DNA of 64,000 nucleotides from DASUBV01 sp036510065 (GTDB lineage Bacteria > Actinomycetota > Actinomycetes > Streptosporangiales > Streptosporangiaceae), in assembly GCA_036510065.1 (NCBI GenBank), contig DATCEO010000146.1, forward strand, positions 1 through 64,000, given 5' to 3'. Below are positions 9,747-19,182 of this stretch, in pieces. Made by a program: the position numbers and the translations under genes. The notes below the pieces were generated by a model, which worked only from the letters and a program-made list of their open reading frames with translations, was not told the origin of the DNA and made no database searches. Each line of letters begins with the position of its first letter. Positions within the stretch are counted from its first letter, which is position 1.

Positions 9747-10225
9747 CGCGTCCCTCCCGGTGCCGGGCTTTCCGCGAGGGGCCGGCGCATGACCAGCGCG
9801 TCGGCGCCCGAGGGCTGGTAGTAACCGCGCCGCACGCCGATCTGCGCGAAGCCGCGGGTGCGGTACAGCTGCTGTGCCTGCAGATTGTCCACGCGTACCT
9901 CCAGGAAAACTTCGCTGCAGCCGCGCCGCCGCGCCTCGGCCAGCAGGGCATCCAGCAGCGCCGCTCCGGTCCCCTGGCCCTGCCGCGGGCCGGTCACCGC
10001 GATGGTGACCACGTCCGCCTGGTGGCCCGCGGCGAGCAGGCCGGCGTAGCCCACCACCACCCCGTCCTGCTCGGCCACCAGGTAGTGCCGGCTGGCCGGC
10101 TGCTGGGCCAGCTCGCCCTCCAGCATCGGCCGCGACCAGGCTTCCTCGCCGAACAGCTCCAGCTCGAGCCGGAGCACCGAGTCCAGGTCGGCCGGCGTCA
10201 TCGCGCGCAGCGGAGCCGGGCTCAT
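9743..10225 (-). CDS. rimI: RimI-type N-acetyltransferase
   Basis: GNAT-fold acetyltransferase, 160 residues, annotated by homology to the enzyme that acetylates the N-terminal Ala of ribosomal protein S18. The acetyl-CoA pyrophosphate loop RQGQGTGAALLDALL is near residue 82, preceded by the beta strand VVTIAVTG, and the C-terminal NLQAQQLYRTRGFAQIGVRR motif is typical of RimI. It is wedged between tsaB and tsaD with four-base overlaps on both sides, a very common arrangement in Gram-positive bacteria. The real substrate in actinobacteria may be broader. Confidence 0.92.
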   Translation of the reverse strand: MSPAPLRAMTPADLDSVLRLELELFGEEAWSRPMLEGELAQQPASRHYLVAEQDGVVVGYAGLLAAGHQADVVTIAVTGPRQGQGTGAALLDALLAEARRRGCSEVFLEVRVDNLQAQQLYRTRGFAQIGVRRGYYQPSGADALVMRRPLAESPAPGGTR

Positions 10226-10872
10226 GGCGTGACCCGCTTGCGGCGGCCGGGCTCCCGCGCGTCCGGACGGCGCAGGTACAGAGGCTGCGGGGATGCGGCC
10301 GGGATCCCGGCGGTGATCCGCTGCGCCGCGAGGGCAGCCAGCCGGGCGGCGGCCGGGTACCGGGGCTCGATCGGCTCCGCGTCCAGCTCCGGGTAGAGCA
10401 GCGCGCCCTCGCCCGCCACCGGCAGCCCGGCCGGAAGGTCGCTCATGGAGCTCACCTCCGGCCCGGTCACCCGGTCGCCGAAGGCGCTGTAACGGGCCCA
10501 GTAGAGCTCCTTGCGGCGGGCGTCGGTGGCGACCAGGAACTCGCGGCCGCCCGCCCGCGCCACCGCAGCGGCCGCGATGACGTCCAGCGTGCAGATGCCG
10601 TCGACCGGGATGCCCAGGGCGCTGCCGAGCACCCGCGCGGTGACCAGGCCCGCCCGCAGGCTCGTATAGGGGCCGGGGCCGGTCCCGACCGCGATAGCAG
10701 TCAGGTCACCGGGGGTCGCGCCGGCGCCGCGCAGGGCCTGGTCGATGAACCCGGCCAGCAGCTCGCCGTGCCGGCGAGCGCCGATGGCTGACTCCTCCGC
10801 CACGATCTGGCCGCCGTCGTGCAGGGCGACGGTCACGGCCGGGGTGGCGGTGTCGAATGCAAGCAGCAGCAC
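10222..10872 (-). CDS. tsaB: tRNA threonylcarbamoyladenosine biosynthesis protein TsaB
   Basis: Partner of TsaD in t6A synthesis; 216 residues with the ASKHA-type start LLLAFDTATPAVTVAL, then GARRHGELLAGFIDQAL and TAIAVGTGPGPYTSLRAGLV, which are hallmarks of TsaB. It lacks the metal-binding HxxxH of TsaD, as it should. It is the first gene of the tsaB–rimI–tsaD operon. The 144 bases before it hold two 16-base direct repeats (near 10967–11000) and no other gene. Confidence 0.93.
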   Translation of the reverse strand: MLLLAFDTATPAVTVALHDGGQIVAEESAIGARRHGELLAGFIDQALRGAGATPGDLTAIAVGTGPGPYTSLRAGLVTARVLGSALGIPVDGICTLDVIAAAAVARAGGREFLVATDARRKELYWARYSAFGDRVTGPEVSSMSDLPAGLPVAGEGALLYPELDAEPIEPRYPAAARLAALAAQRITAGIPAASPQPLYLRRPDAREPGRRKRVTP

Positions 10873-11016
10873 GGTGGACCAGCCTACGGCCAGCCGGCTA
10901 GCACCCGGTCCAGCCAGCGCGGCGACCCGCTGGGCGGCAGGACCCGCGGGCCACCGGACGGATCCCGGGGCCGCCGGACCCCGGGACCGCCGGACCCCGG
11001 GGGCCGCGCCGAGGGG

Positions 11017-12093
11017 TCAGCCGTGGACGACGGGCTCGGCAGCGGCCTTGGCCACGACCACGCGGCCGACCGCCAGGGCACCGGCCTGGACCGTCGCCAC
11101 CGAGACCGGCCCGAAGCCCTGACCGGACGCCTGGGCCTGCAGCGAGACGCTCACGACTACGTTGCGGTCTCTGACCAGGATGGTCACCAGGTTCGTCACT
11201 GCCTTGCCGGCCCGGATGACCTGAACGGCGCTGAACGCCTGCTTGCCCAGGCCGGTCAGGGGCGTGACCTGCGCAGCCGGCAGCGGTGACTTCTTGCCGG
11301 GGTGGGCCAGCTGCTGCTGCGCCAGCAGGAAGGCACCGGTGGCGTTGGCGGTAGCGCTGCCGTTGCCCGCGGCGACGGCGCTGGGCTGGTAGGCCTGCGC
11401 GGTGACCTGCAGGACCCGGAACATGGGCTTGCTGTCCACCGTGAAGGTGCACTGGCTGGTGCCCGTGCCTGATCCGGCGGGGGTCACCCTGCGAGCGCCG
11501 GGCAGGTACTGGCTGAGCAGGGCCGGGCTGACTGAGCCGCAGGCGCTGGGCACCGTGCGGTACTCCCCCGCCTGCAAGGTGGTCACGAAGGGGCTGGCCG
11601 GAGCGGGCTTGCGCAGTCCGTGAATCGCCGCCACGACCGCGACAATGACCGCCACCGCGATGGCCGTGCCGCACCAGAGGTAGACCCGGCGCTGCGACCG
11701 GCGCAGCCTCGTGGCGTCGGCGCGGCCGCGCCGCCGGCCGACGCCTGGGCGGGGCTCCGGCTCATCTGGGCCCTGGGCCGGGGGCCGCAGCCGGCTGCCA
11801 CCGGGCCCGGTGGCATGGATGCTCGGCCCGGCCCATGGCGGCGCGTCGGCCTCGTCGTCGGCCGTGAACGGATCGTGCTGCCGCCACGCCTCGCGATCAG
11901 GGCGGGCCGGGCGCGATTCCCGCTGCGCCGGGGCGGCGCGCTGCCCCGCGTCCGCGCGCCCGGGGCGGGTCCCCCAGTCGTCGCGCGGATCGGGGCCGGG
12001 AATGGCCGGCTGCTCACGAGATCCGTGCCGGCCGGCGCGGCCGGATTCGGGCCGCCTGGATGAGCGACGGGGCGGAGAGCCCTGCTGAGCCAC
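11017..12093 (-). CDS. Membrane-anchored protein with DUF3558-like extracellular domain
   Basis: A 358-residue protein of unknown function. Residues 1–135 are a charged, Pro/Arg-rich disordered cytoplasmic segment; one transmembrane helix follows at about 138–158 (VYLWCGTAIAVAVIVAVVAA). The outer domain has two Cys (ACGSVSPALL near 187 and SQCTFTVD near 215) spaced as in DUF3558 lipoprotein-type domains; that similarity is by eye only. The GTG at 12093 is chosen because GGAGG lies six bases upstream; the frame runs on into tsaE, but with no ribosome site. It lies between tsaE and tsaB but is separated from both by about 100–140 bases. Confidence 0.7.
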   Translation of the reverse strand: MAQQGSPPRRSSRRPESGRAGRHGSREQPAIPGPDPRDDWGTRPGRADAGQRAAPAQRESRPARPDREAWRQHDPFTADDEADAPPWAGPSIHATGPGGSRLRPPAQGPDEPEPRPGVGRRRGRADATRLRRSQRRVYLWCGTAIAVAVIVAVVAAIHGLRKPAPASPFVTTLQAGEYRTVPSACGSVSPALLSQYLPGARRVTPAGSGTGTSQCTFTVDSKPMFRVLQVTAQAYQPSAVAAGNGSATANATGAFLLAQQQLAHPGKKSPLPAAQVTPLTGLGKQAFSAVQVIRAGKAVTNLVTILVRDRNVVVSVSLQAQASGQGFGPVSVATVQAGALAVGRVVVAKAAAEPVVHG

Positions 12094-12197
12094 GGCGATC
12101 CTCCGGGCGGGACACGGCCGTGCGGGGACGGCGGAGAGCTGCTGCGGATCACCGCAGTTTAGTGGTGCGAACGGTGCTGGGGGCGGACAAGTCGGAA

Positions 12198-12767
12198 CTA
12201 TGGGCTGCCCGGTAGGCCAGACAACGCCAGGCGGACGGCCGGTGCGGCCTGGCGCCAGCGGTCGCCCCAGCCCGCGACCCGGACCGTCCTGGTCTCGTCG
12301 CCGCCCTCGGATCCGGTCGCGTCGTCGTGGTCCCGGCGGGCGCTGGCCGGGACCGGGGCGATGGCGACCTCCAGGAAGCTCGGCGCCAGATCCTCGACCA
12401 GCCCCTCGCCCCACTCGACGACGGTGACCGAGCTGTCGACGTCAGTGTCCAGGTCGAGATCGTCCACCTCGGCCCGGCTGCCGAGCCGGTAGGCGTCGGC
12501 ATGCACCAGGTCGGGGCCGCCGTGCAGCGAGGGGTGCACCCGGGCGATGACGAAGGTCGGCGACGTGACCGGCCCGCGCACGCCGAGGCCCGCGCCGATC
12601 CCCTGGGTCAGCGTCGTCTTGCCGGCGCCTAGCTGCCCCGACAAGACGACCAGGTCGCCCGGCCGCAGCAAGCCGGCCAGCCGCGTCCCCAGGTCACGCA
12701 TCTGCGCCGCGGTCGGGACGCGCACGCACTCGTCGACCGCCGGAGTGCCCGGGCCCTCGTCTGACAC
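12198..12767 (-). CDS. tsaE: tRNA threonylcarbamoyladenosine biosynthesis ATPase TsaE
   Basis: P-loop ATPase that resets the TsaB–TsaD complex during t6A synthesis. It has 189 residues with Walker A GQLGAGKTT at 44–52, the switch-like TSPTFVIAR motif and the strand VTVVEWGEGL that is diagnostic for this family. The C-terminal 50 residues are a low-complexity extension. It is two bases downstream of the alpha/beta hydrolase stop, in the order alr–hydrolase–tsaE, and shares function with tsaB and tsaD 2–3 kb further on. Confidence 0.94.
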   Translation of the reverse strand: MSDEGPGTPAVDECVRVPTAAQMRDLGTRLAGLLRPGDLVVLSGQLGAGKTTLTQGIGAGLGVRGPVTSPTFVIARVHPSLHGGPDLVHADAYRLGSRAEVDDLDLDTDVDSSVTVVEWGEGLVEDLAPSFLEVAIAPVPASARRDHDDATGSEGGDETRTVRVAGWGDRWRQAAPAVRLALSGLPGSP

Positions 12768-12769
12768 GG

Positions 12770-13861
12770 CTAGGCCAGCCGCTTCTTGCTGCCGACCCGG
12801 CGCAGGGCGCGGTTCACCAGCGCCGTGATGGCCTGGTTGACCACCTCCGGCCGCTCCAGGATCAGCAGGTGACCGGCGCCGGGCACCAGGATCATGTCGG
12901 CACCGGGGATGGCCGCCGCCACCTCGCCGGTCAGCCGCGCGGGAATCATGCGGTCGCGGTCGCCGGTCAGCACCACGGTCGGCACCCGCCCGAGGACTTC
13001 GAGCGCGACCCGCTGGTCGTGAGCGATGAGGGCCCGGTAGAACTCGGTGACCACCGCCACCGGCGTGGCGCGGATGATCCGTTCCAGGTAGTCCACGACT
13101 GCCGGGCTCACGTCGGGATCGCCGAAGGCGAGGTACCTGGTGGACAGGAAGGCGATGTCGCCGGCGGCCTGCCGGCCGCGCTCGATCAGTGCCGCCGGCC
13201 CGCGCTGGGACGCGCCGCGCAGCACCGCCGACGCGGCGTGCTGGACGACCGGGCGCAGCGGCCCGGGCAGGCCGATGGCCGGATCGATGCCGGACGCCGC
13301 CGTGGAGATCAGCACGGTGCCGATCACCTTGGTGCCGAATAGCTCGGGCTGCTGAGCGGCCAGGGCCATGATCGTCATGCCGCCCATGGAGTGGCCGGCC
13401 AGCACCACCGGTCCGGCACCCGGCGCGGTCGCGGCCAGGACCAGGCCGAGGTCGGCGCCCAGGCGCTCGATGCTCACCTGATCGGGGAGGCCATGATCAG
13501 AGTTCCGGCCGGACCGGCCGTGGCCGCGCAGGTCCCAGAACACCAGCCGGGCCGTGCCCGCGAGCGCCTGGCGCTGGTAGTGCCAGATGTCCTGGCTGAG
13601 CGTGTAGCCGTGGCTGAAGATGATCGTCACCGGGGCGTCGTCGGGGCCGCTGACCTCCGCGTGCAGCGGAACCCCGTCGTCCGTGAGCACGGCCATCGGA
13701 CGGCCGCGCAGCTGCCCGAACCGCTCCCCGGCGGCCGGATCGGGCCGCAGCCGCAGCCTGCCGACCGCGATCTTCTCGGCGGCGAGCAGAACGCCGGCGC
13801 CGGCCGCCGCGGCCCCAACGGCCAAGCCGCCCACCTTAGTGAGCCGCCGCCACCTGGCCAT
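12770..13861 (-). CDS. Alpha/beta hydrolase with N-terminal membrane segment
   Basis: Serine hydrolase of the alpha/beta fold, 363 residues. The nucleophile elbow is GHSMGGM (Ser158); IFSHGYTLSQ supplies the oxyanion-hole region, and VVLTGDRDRMIPA and the late GAGHLL give the acid and His. A hydrophobic segment at about 11–28 suggests membrane anchoring or export. The ATG at 13861 is preferred (GGGAGG just upstream) over an ATG seven codons earlier. It overlaps the end of alr by 26 bases and is followed two bases later by tsaE, a conserved actinobacterial order. The substrate is unknown. Confidence 0.88.
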   Translation of the reverse strand: MARWRRLTKVGGLAVGAAAAGAGVLLAAEKIAVGRLRLRPDPAAGERFGQLRGRPMAVLTDDGVPLHAEVSGPDDAPVTIIFSHGYTLSQDIWHYQRQALAGTARLVFWDLRGHGRSGRNSDHGLPDQVSIERLGADLGLVLAATAPGAGPVVLAGHSMGGMTIMALAAQQPELFGTKVIGTVLISTAASGIDPAIGLPGPLRPVVQHAASAVLRGASQRGPAALIERGRQAAGDIAFLSTRYLAFGDPDVSPAVVDYLERIIRATPVAVVTEFYRALIAHDQRVALEVLGRVPTVVLTGDRDRMIPARLTGEVAAAIPGADMILVPGAGHLLILERPEVVNQAITALVNRALRRVGSKKRLA

Positions 13862-15020
13862 GTGCCCTCCCGTCGACGGCACGCGCCGGATCCTGGGCAG
13901 AGGTTACCCCACGGTAGCTTCGCGGGATGTTGCCCGTGAACCTGGTCACGATCTCATAGGAGATCGTCCCCAGCGCATCCGCCCATTCCTGCGCGGTCGG
14001 CTCCCCCGCGTCACCGGGCCCGAAGACGATGACCTCGTCGCCCGGCTCGGCCGGCCAGTCACCGAAATCGATGATGGTCTGGTTCATGTTCACCGTGCCG
14101 GCGATCGTGTACCGGCGCCCCCGGACTGATACCTGGGCGGTATTGGACGCGAGCCGGGGCAGCCCCTCGTTGTAGCCGAGCGGGAACACCCCGAGGGTGG
14201 CAGCCCCGCTCGTGGCGTAGCGATGGCCGTACGACACGCTGGAGCCGGCTGGCACCCGCTTGGTCTCCACGAGGCGGGCCCGTACGGTCATCGCCGGCCG
14301 CAGCCAGCCGGGCGCTCCGCCCGGCAGCGTGGACAGTCCCACGATCGCCCCGCCCGGCCGCACCAGGTCGAACCAGGACTCCGGCAGGGTCAGCGTAGCG
14401 GGGGTGTTGGCCATGTGCCGGACCTCGGGCCGGGCGCCGGCCTGCTCGGCCAGCGCGACCGCGGCCCGGAACGCGGCCAGCTGGCCGGCGATCGACGGGT
14501 GACCGGGGATATCCGCGCAGGCGAAATGCGACCAGATGCCGACGATGCGCGCATCGCCCGCCACCTCAGCGGCGCGGGCCTCCTGGACTACCCCCGGCCA
14601 GTCGGCGGCCGTGGCACCGCCCCGGCACATGCCCGTGTCCACTTCCAGGTGCAGCCGGGCGGGCCGGCCCGCCTGGCGCGCGGCCGCGGCGACCTGCCGG
14701 ACCAGGGCCGCCGAGCCTGCCGTCAGGTCCACGTCGGCCTCGATGGCGGCCGCGTGCGAGACGTCCGGGGCGCCGATCAGGCACAGCACGGGCACGGTGA
14801 CGCCCGCGGCCCGCAGCGCCAGCGCGTCGGCCAGCCGGACGACCCCGAGCCAGCTCGCGCCGCCCGCCAGCGCCGCGGCCGCGGTCGGCAGCAGGCCATG
14901 CCCGTAGCCGTCGGACTTGACCACGGCCATGAGCCTGGCCCCGCCGACGTGCGCTACCAGGGCGGCGGCATTAGCAGTGATGGCGTCCAGGTCGACGAGG
15001 ACCTCTGGGTGACCTTCCAT
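13836..15020 (-). CDS. alr: Alanine racemase
   Basis: PLP enzyme converting L-Ala to D-Ala for peptidoglycan; 394 residues. The PLP lysine is Lys35 in MAVVKSDGYGHG, and the second-base Tyr lies in SVSYGHRYATS in the C-terminal beta domain. The ATG at 15020 gives MEGHPEVLVDLDAITANAAA, the usual start; a 15-codon upstream extension is open but unlike homologues. It begins the alr–hydrolase–tsaE run and faces the S9 peptidase gene across a 235-base divergent promoter region. Confidence 0.96.
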   Translation of the reverse strand: MEGHPEVLVDLDAITANAAALVAHVGGARLMAVVKSDGYGHGLLPTAAAALAGGASWLGVVRLADALALRAAGVTVPVLCLIGAPDVSHAAAIEADVDLTAGSAALVRQVAAAARQAGRPARLHLEVDTGMCRGGATAADWPGVVQEARAAEVAGDARIVGIWSHFACADIPGHPSIAGQLAAFRAAVALAEQAGARPEVRHMANTPATLTLPESWFDLVRPGGAIVGLSTLPGGAPGWLRPAMTVRARLVETKRVPAGSSVSYGHRYATSGAATLGVFPLGYNEGLPRLASNTAQVSVRGRRYTIAGTVNMNQTIIDFGDWPAEPGDEVIVFGPGDAGEPTAQEWADALGTISYEIVTRFTGNIPRSYRGVTSAQDPARAVDGRAHGQVAAAH

Positions 15021-15255
15021 AGGGCCAGTCTGCCAGCCGCCGGCACCTCTGGTGGGCGGCCTCACGCCAGCCGGCGAATCGGGAATGGCCCGCGCCGCGC
15101 GGCTGAGCCCAAGGTCAGCGGCGGCAGGTGAATCCGCGGCGGGGCCGGCGGCCGATGGCAGTTAGGGTGGCGCGGTGGGGCCCGCCGCGGTAGCGCGGGC
15201 CTGCCGGATGCCCGGAACGCGCCGGAGGAGCTGGTGCGGGGAAGCGAGTTACCAG

Positions 15256-17115
15256 ATGCCCGACCTCATCCCGCTGCCCGTCTTGTTCGGTAACCCCGAG
15301 CGGGTCAGCCCGAGCATCTCCCCCGATGGCACCCAGCTGGCCTGGATCGCCCCGGACGACGGGGTGCTGAACGTCTGGCTGGCGCCGGTCAGCGTGGAGT
15401 CCGGAGTGGATCTCGCCGCGGCCCGGGTGGTCACCGACGACCACGACCGGGGCATCCGCCAGTTCGGCTGGGCGCATGACGGACGTCACCTTTTCTACCT
15501 CCAGGACACCGGCGGCGATGAGAACTGGCGGCTGCACGATGTCGACGTGACGACCATGCAGCGGCGCGACCTGACCCCGTTTGACGGCGTGCAGACCCAG
15601 CTGATCGCGGCCGAGCGCGAGTTCCCCACGGAGATTCTTATCGGGCTGAACCGGGACAACCCGGAGCTGCACGATGTCTACCGGCTGGACCTGGTGACGG
15701 GTGACCTGGTCAAGGAGATCGACAACCCCGGTGTCGTGCAGTGGATCGCCGACGCCCAGATGGCGGTGCGGGCCGCCATCGCCCCGCAGCCCGATGGCGG
15801 GTTCCAGCTGGTCGTCCGCGACAGCACGGACAGCGGCGAGACCGACAGCGACTGGCGCACCCTGCTCACCGTGCCCGCCGAGGACGCGCTGACCACCGCC
15901 GTGGCGGCCTTCAGCCGGGACGGGCGCTCGCTGCTCGTCACGAGCTCGGCCGGGGCCCAGACCGCCCGGCTGGTCCGCCTGGACGTAGCCAACGGCGCCG
16001 CGGAGGTCCTGGCGGAGGATCCGGAGGCCGACGTGAGCGACGTGCGGATCGACCCGGGCACCCGCGAGCCCCAGATCGTGACGCTGCTCAAGGCCCGCTC
16101 GGAGTACCTGGTCCTGGACCCGCCGGTCGCCGATGACCTGGCGGCCATCCGCGCACTGCACCCCGGCGACCCGATCTTCGCCGGCGCCGACGACTCCGAC
16201 GCCATCTGGCTGGTGGGCTTCACTAACGACGCCGGCCCGATCCCCTATTACGCCTACGACCGCGCGAGCCGGACCGCACAGTTCCTGTTCGAGCACCGGC
16301 CCGACATCGCCCAGTACGAGCTCGCGGCGATGGAGCCGTTCTCGTTCACGGCGCGGGATGGCCTCACCGAGCATGGTTACCTCACTTTCCCGCCTGGGGC
16401 GGAGCGGGAGAACCTGCCGACGGTACTCAACGTCCACGGCGGCCCGTGGGCCCGTGACGTCTGGGGATTCAACTCCGAGGCCCAGTGGCTGGCTAACCGG
16501 GGATACCTCTGCATTCAGGTCAACTTCCGCGGCTCGACCGGCTACGGAAAGGATTTCGTCAACGCCGGTGACCGCGAGTGGGGCGCCCGGATGCAGGACG
16601 ACCTGAGCGACGCCGTGGCGCATGCGATTGGCCAGGGCTGGGCCGACCCGTCGCGGGTCGCTATCTATGGCGGCAGCTACGGAGGTTACGCGGCGCTCGC
16701 CGGGGCCGCTTTCACCCCCGATATCTACCGCTGCGCGGTCGACATCGTCGGCCCGTCCAATCTCATCACCCTGATCCAGTCCGTTCCGCCGTACTGGGCT
16801 CCGCTGATCGCCCAGTTCCACCGTCGGGTCGGCGATCCCGAGAAGGACGCCGACTTCCTGTGGTCCCGCTCCCCGCTGTCGCGGGCGCAGAGCATCTCGA
16901 TCCCGCTGCTCATCGCCCAGGGCGCGAACGATCCGCGGGTCAAGCAGGCCGAGTCGGAGCAGATCGTGGCCGCCCTGCAGAAGGCCGGGATCGAGCACGA
17001 TTACCTGGTCTTCCCCGACGAGGGGCACGGTTTCGCCAAGCCGGAGAACCGGCTGCGCTTTTACGCCGAGGCGGATCGGTTCCTGGCCCGTTACCTCGGC
17101 GGACGTGCCGAGTAG
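15256..17115 (+). CDS. S9-family prolyl oligopeptidase-like peptidase
   Basis: Serine peptidase of the dipeptidyl/acylaminoacyl-peptidase type, 619 residues. The N-terminal half is a beta-propeller (repeats beginning with VSPSISPDGTQLAWIAPDDG); the C-terminal alpha/beta hydrolase domain has the nucleophile Ser near residue 473 (GGSYGGYAAL), Asp near 557 (GANDPRVK) and His near 589 (DEGHGF). No signal peptide, so a cytoplasmic peptide-degrading role is likely. The ATG at 15256 (MPDLIPLPVLFGNPERVSPS) matches the family start better than the ATG 27 codons upstream. A TAGGGT -10-like hexamer lies near 15163. A hairpin terminator follows. Confidence 0.93.
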   Translation: MPDLIPLPVLFGNPERVSPSISPDGTQLAWIAPDDGVLNVWLAPVSVESGVDLAAARVVTDDHDRGIRQFGWAHDGRHLFYLQDTGGDENWRLHDVDVTTMQRRDLTPFDGVQTQLIAAEREFPTEILIGLNRDNPELHDVYRLDLVTGDLVKEIDNPGVVQWIADAQMAVRAAIAPQPDGGFQLVVRDSTDSGETDSDWRTLLTVPAEDALTTAVAAFSRDGRSLLVTSSAGAQTARLVRLDVANGAAEVLAEDPEADVSDVRIDPGTREPQIVTLLKARSEYLVLDPPVADDLAAIRALHPGDPIFAGADDSDAIWLVGFTNDAGPIPYYAYDRASRTAQFLFEHRPDIAQYELAAMEPFSFTARDGLTEHGYLTFPPGAERENLPTVLNVHGGPWARDVWGFNSEAQWLANRGYLCIQVNFRGSTGYGKDFVNAGDREWGARMQDDLSDAVAHAIGQGWADPSRVAIYGGSYGGYAALAGAAFTPDIYRCAVDIVGPSNLITLIQSVPPYWAPLIAQFHRRVGDPEKDADFLWSRSPLSRAQSISIPLLIAQGANDPRVKQAESEQIVAALQKAGIEHDYLVFPDEGHGFAKPENRLRFYAEADRFLARYLGGRAE

Positions 17116-17155
17116 TAACGCTTCCTGGCCCACGGCCGGCTAGCCCGGATAACCA

Positions 17156-17189
17156 GGCCGGGCAAGGATTTCGCTGTCGTTGCCCGGCC
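17156..17189 (+). terminator. Hairpin between the S9 peptidase and lsr2
   Basis: A perfect 10-bp stem, GGCCGGGCAA with TTGCCCGGCC, encloses a 14-base loop, 41 bases past the peptidase stop codon and 76 bases before lsr2. Confidence 0.6.
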
Positions 17190-17265
17190 ACGCGGCTGGC
17201 GCGGAATGGGCACGGCTGGTGATCGCCTACGCTAAGCCTGAACCCCCGCAGAACGGAGCATGTTT

Positions 17266-17601
17266 ATGGCACAGAAGATGCACACCCTGTTCATTGATGA
17301 TCTCGATGGCAGCGCGGCGCAGAGCACTATCCGTTTCGGGCTGAACGGCACGGACTACGAAATTGACCTGAGCGCTGCGCATGCTCAGGAGTTCGAGACC
17401 GCCCTGCAGAGGTACGTGACGGCCGGCCGGAAAGTTCCCGGCAGTTCCCGCCGGGCGGGCCGGGGCGCGCGCCGGGACTCTGGGGCCCCGAGCCCGTCCG
17501 CCGTCCGCCAGTGGGCCAAGAGCCAGGGCGTCGAGGTCCGGGACCGCGGCCGGGTGCCGAACGAGCTGGTCATCCGGTTCCGGGAAGCAACCGCGAAGTA
17601 A
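17266..17601 (+). CDS. lsr2: Lsr2 nucleoid-associated protein
   Basis: Small DNA-bridging, xenogeneic-silencing protein that prefers AT-rich DNA; 111 residues. The N-terminal oligomerisation domain (HTLFIDDLDGSAAQSTIRFG) and the C-terminal DNA-binding domain with the RGR hook (RQWAKSQGVEVRDRGRVPNE) are both present, joined by an Arg/Gly/Ser-rich linker. The second ATG (17266) is preferred because GGAG lies seven bases before it, while the first ATG (17260) is only one base away. Lsr2 probably binds the AT-rich intergenic islands seen elsewhere in this window, which would link it to control of the polysaccharide region. Confidence 0.95.
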   Translation: MAQKMHTLFIDDLDGSAAQSTIRFGLNGTDYEIDLSAAHAQEFETALQRYVTAGRKVPGSSRRAGRGARRDSGAPSPSAVRQWAKSQGVEVRDRGRVPNELVIRFREATAK

Positions 17602-17613
17602 CCGGGCTTACGC

Positions 17614-17654
17614 AGCACGGCGTTCAGGTAGCACGGCGTTCAGGTAGCACGGGG
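17614..17654. repeat. 16-bp tandem repeat at the lsr2/nnr junction
   Basis: About 2.5 copies of AGCACGGCGTTCAGGT lie between the convergent lsr2 and nnr genes and run into the last codons of nnr. Confidence 0.8.
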
Positions 17655-19163
17655 CCCAGGCGCTGCCTGGGTGACAGACCTGATCGCCGCCGGAATCGCC
17701 GTTATCAGGTCAGACGCGCCGATGGGGGCATCCCGGGAGGCCAGGCGGCCGGCGATGCCATGCAGGTAGGCGGCGGCCGCCGCCGCGCGGGCGGCTCCGA
17801 CGCCCTGGGCGAGCAGGGCCCCGGCCAGGCCGGAGAGCACGTCACCCGACCCGGCCGTGGCCAGCCAGGCGGACCCGGTGGAGTTGACCAGGACCGTCCC
17901 GTCCGGTTCCGCGATGACCGTCGTCGATCCCTTGAGCAGCACGGTGATGCCCAGCTCCGCGGCGGCAGCGGTCGCGTGCTCGAGCCGCCGCTCCTCGATG
18001 CTGGCGCGATCGGCCCCGGTCAGCCGGGCCAGCTCGCCTGCGTGCGGGGTGATCAGCGTCGGCTGGGACCGGGACAGCAGCTCGCGGTGGGCGGCCAGGA
18101 TGGTGATCCCGTCCGCGTCGACAAGGACCGGCAGGTCGGTGGCCAGGACCGCGGCCAGCAGCCCGGCCGCGTCGTCCCCGGTACCCATGCCAGGGCCTGC
18201 TGCCCAGGCCTGGACCCGCCCGGCCGCCTCGACCGAATGCCTGGGCACGCGGGCGTCGGCCACCGACCCCACCGCCTCTGGCCAGTGATCGCGGGCCGCC
18301 GTCAGGGCGGCCGGCGCGGACATCAGGCGGACCATGCCGGCCCCCCCGTGGATCGCGCTGCCGGTGGCCAGGACCGCGGCCCCGGTGTATTGCTCGCTCC
18401 CGGCCAGCAGGCCGAGGACGCCCCGGCGGTACTTGTCGGACTCGGCCGACGGCCGCGGCAGCATCTCCGCGACGTCGGCGGCCTGCAGCGCGGACACGGC
18501 CGGCCGCCCCAGGTGCGGGCCCAGGCCGATGTCGACCAGTTCGACCGCCCCGGCGTAGCTGGCGCCGGGGTCGATCAGCAGACCGGGCTTCCAGGTGCCG
18601 AAGGTGACGGTGACGTCGGCGCGGATCGCCGGGCCGGCCACCACGCCGGTGTCGGCGTCAACACCGCTGGGCAGGTCGACCGCCACCACGACGGCTCCGT
18701 CGGTGCGGGCGCGCTCGGTGAGTTCCGCCAGCCCGGCCGCAGGCTCGCGCAGGCCGCCCCGGCCGCCGATGCCGAGCAGCCCGTCGATGATCAGGTCGGC
18801 CCGGCCGAGCTCGGCGGCCACGGCCGTCCCGTGCCCGGCCGCCCCGTGCCCGGCCGCCAGCAGCCGGCCGCCGGCCCGCCGCAGCTCGGCCAGGCCCCCG
18901 GCGTGCACCCGGTCGGCGGCGGCGATGGCGGTCACGGCGCTGCCGCGGCCGGCCAGCAGCGCGCCGGCGTAGAGCGCGTCCCCGCCGTTGTCGCCGCTGC
19001 CGGCCAGGATGGCCACCCGCGACCCGTAGACCTGGTCCAGCAGGCCCGCGCAGACCGCCGCCATGCCCGTGGCGGCCCGGCTCATTAGCGTGCCGGCCGG
19101 CAGCCGCGCCATCAGGGCCTGCTCGGCCGCCCGGACGTCGGCAACCGCGTGCGCGTCTCTCAT
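17640..19163 (-). CDS. nnr: Bifunctional NAD(P)H-hydrate epimerase / ADP-dependent NAD(P)H-hydrate dehydratase
   Basis: Repairs damaged hydrated NAD(P)H. The 507-residue fusion has an N-terminal YjeF_N epimerase domain (AILAGSGDNGGDALYAGALL, VDLPSGVDADTG) and a C-terminal ribokinase-like dehydratase domain (LITPHAGELARLTG, LLKGSTTVIAEPDG, GSGDVLSGLAGALLAQG). The start at 19163 leaves a 19-base gap after acpS; an in-frame ATG at 19208 would overlap acpS. The acpS–nnr pair is widely conserved in actinobacteria and normally leads to alr. Here lsr2 and the S9 peptidase, both on the other strand, lie between nnr and alr. Confidence 0.95.
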   Translation of the reverse strand: MRDAHAVADVRAAEQALMARLPAGTLMSRAATGMAAVCAGLLDQVYGSRVAILAGSGDNGGDALYAGALLAGRGSAVTAIAAADRVHAGGLAELRRAGGRLLAAGHGAAGHGTAVAAELGRADLIIDGLLGIGGRGGLREPAAGLAELTERARTDGAVVVAVDLPSGVDADTGVVAGPAIRADVTVTFGTWKPGLLIDPGASYAGAVELVDIGLGPHLGRPAVSALQAADVAEMLPRPSAESDKYRRGVLGLLAGSEQYTGAAVLATGSAIHGGAGMVRLMSAPAALTAARDHWPEAVGSVADARVPRHSVEAAGRVQAWAAGPGMGTGDDAAGLLAAVLATDLPVLVDADGITILAAHRELLSRSQPTLITPHAGELARLTGADRASIEERRLEHATAAAAELGITVLLKGSTTVIAEPDGTVLVNSTGSAWLATAGSGDVLSGLAGALLAQGVGAARAAAAAAYLHGIAGRLASRDAPIGASDLITAIPAAIRSVTQAAPGPRAT

Positions 19164-19182
19164 CTGTGGGCCACCATCCCGG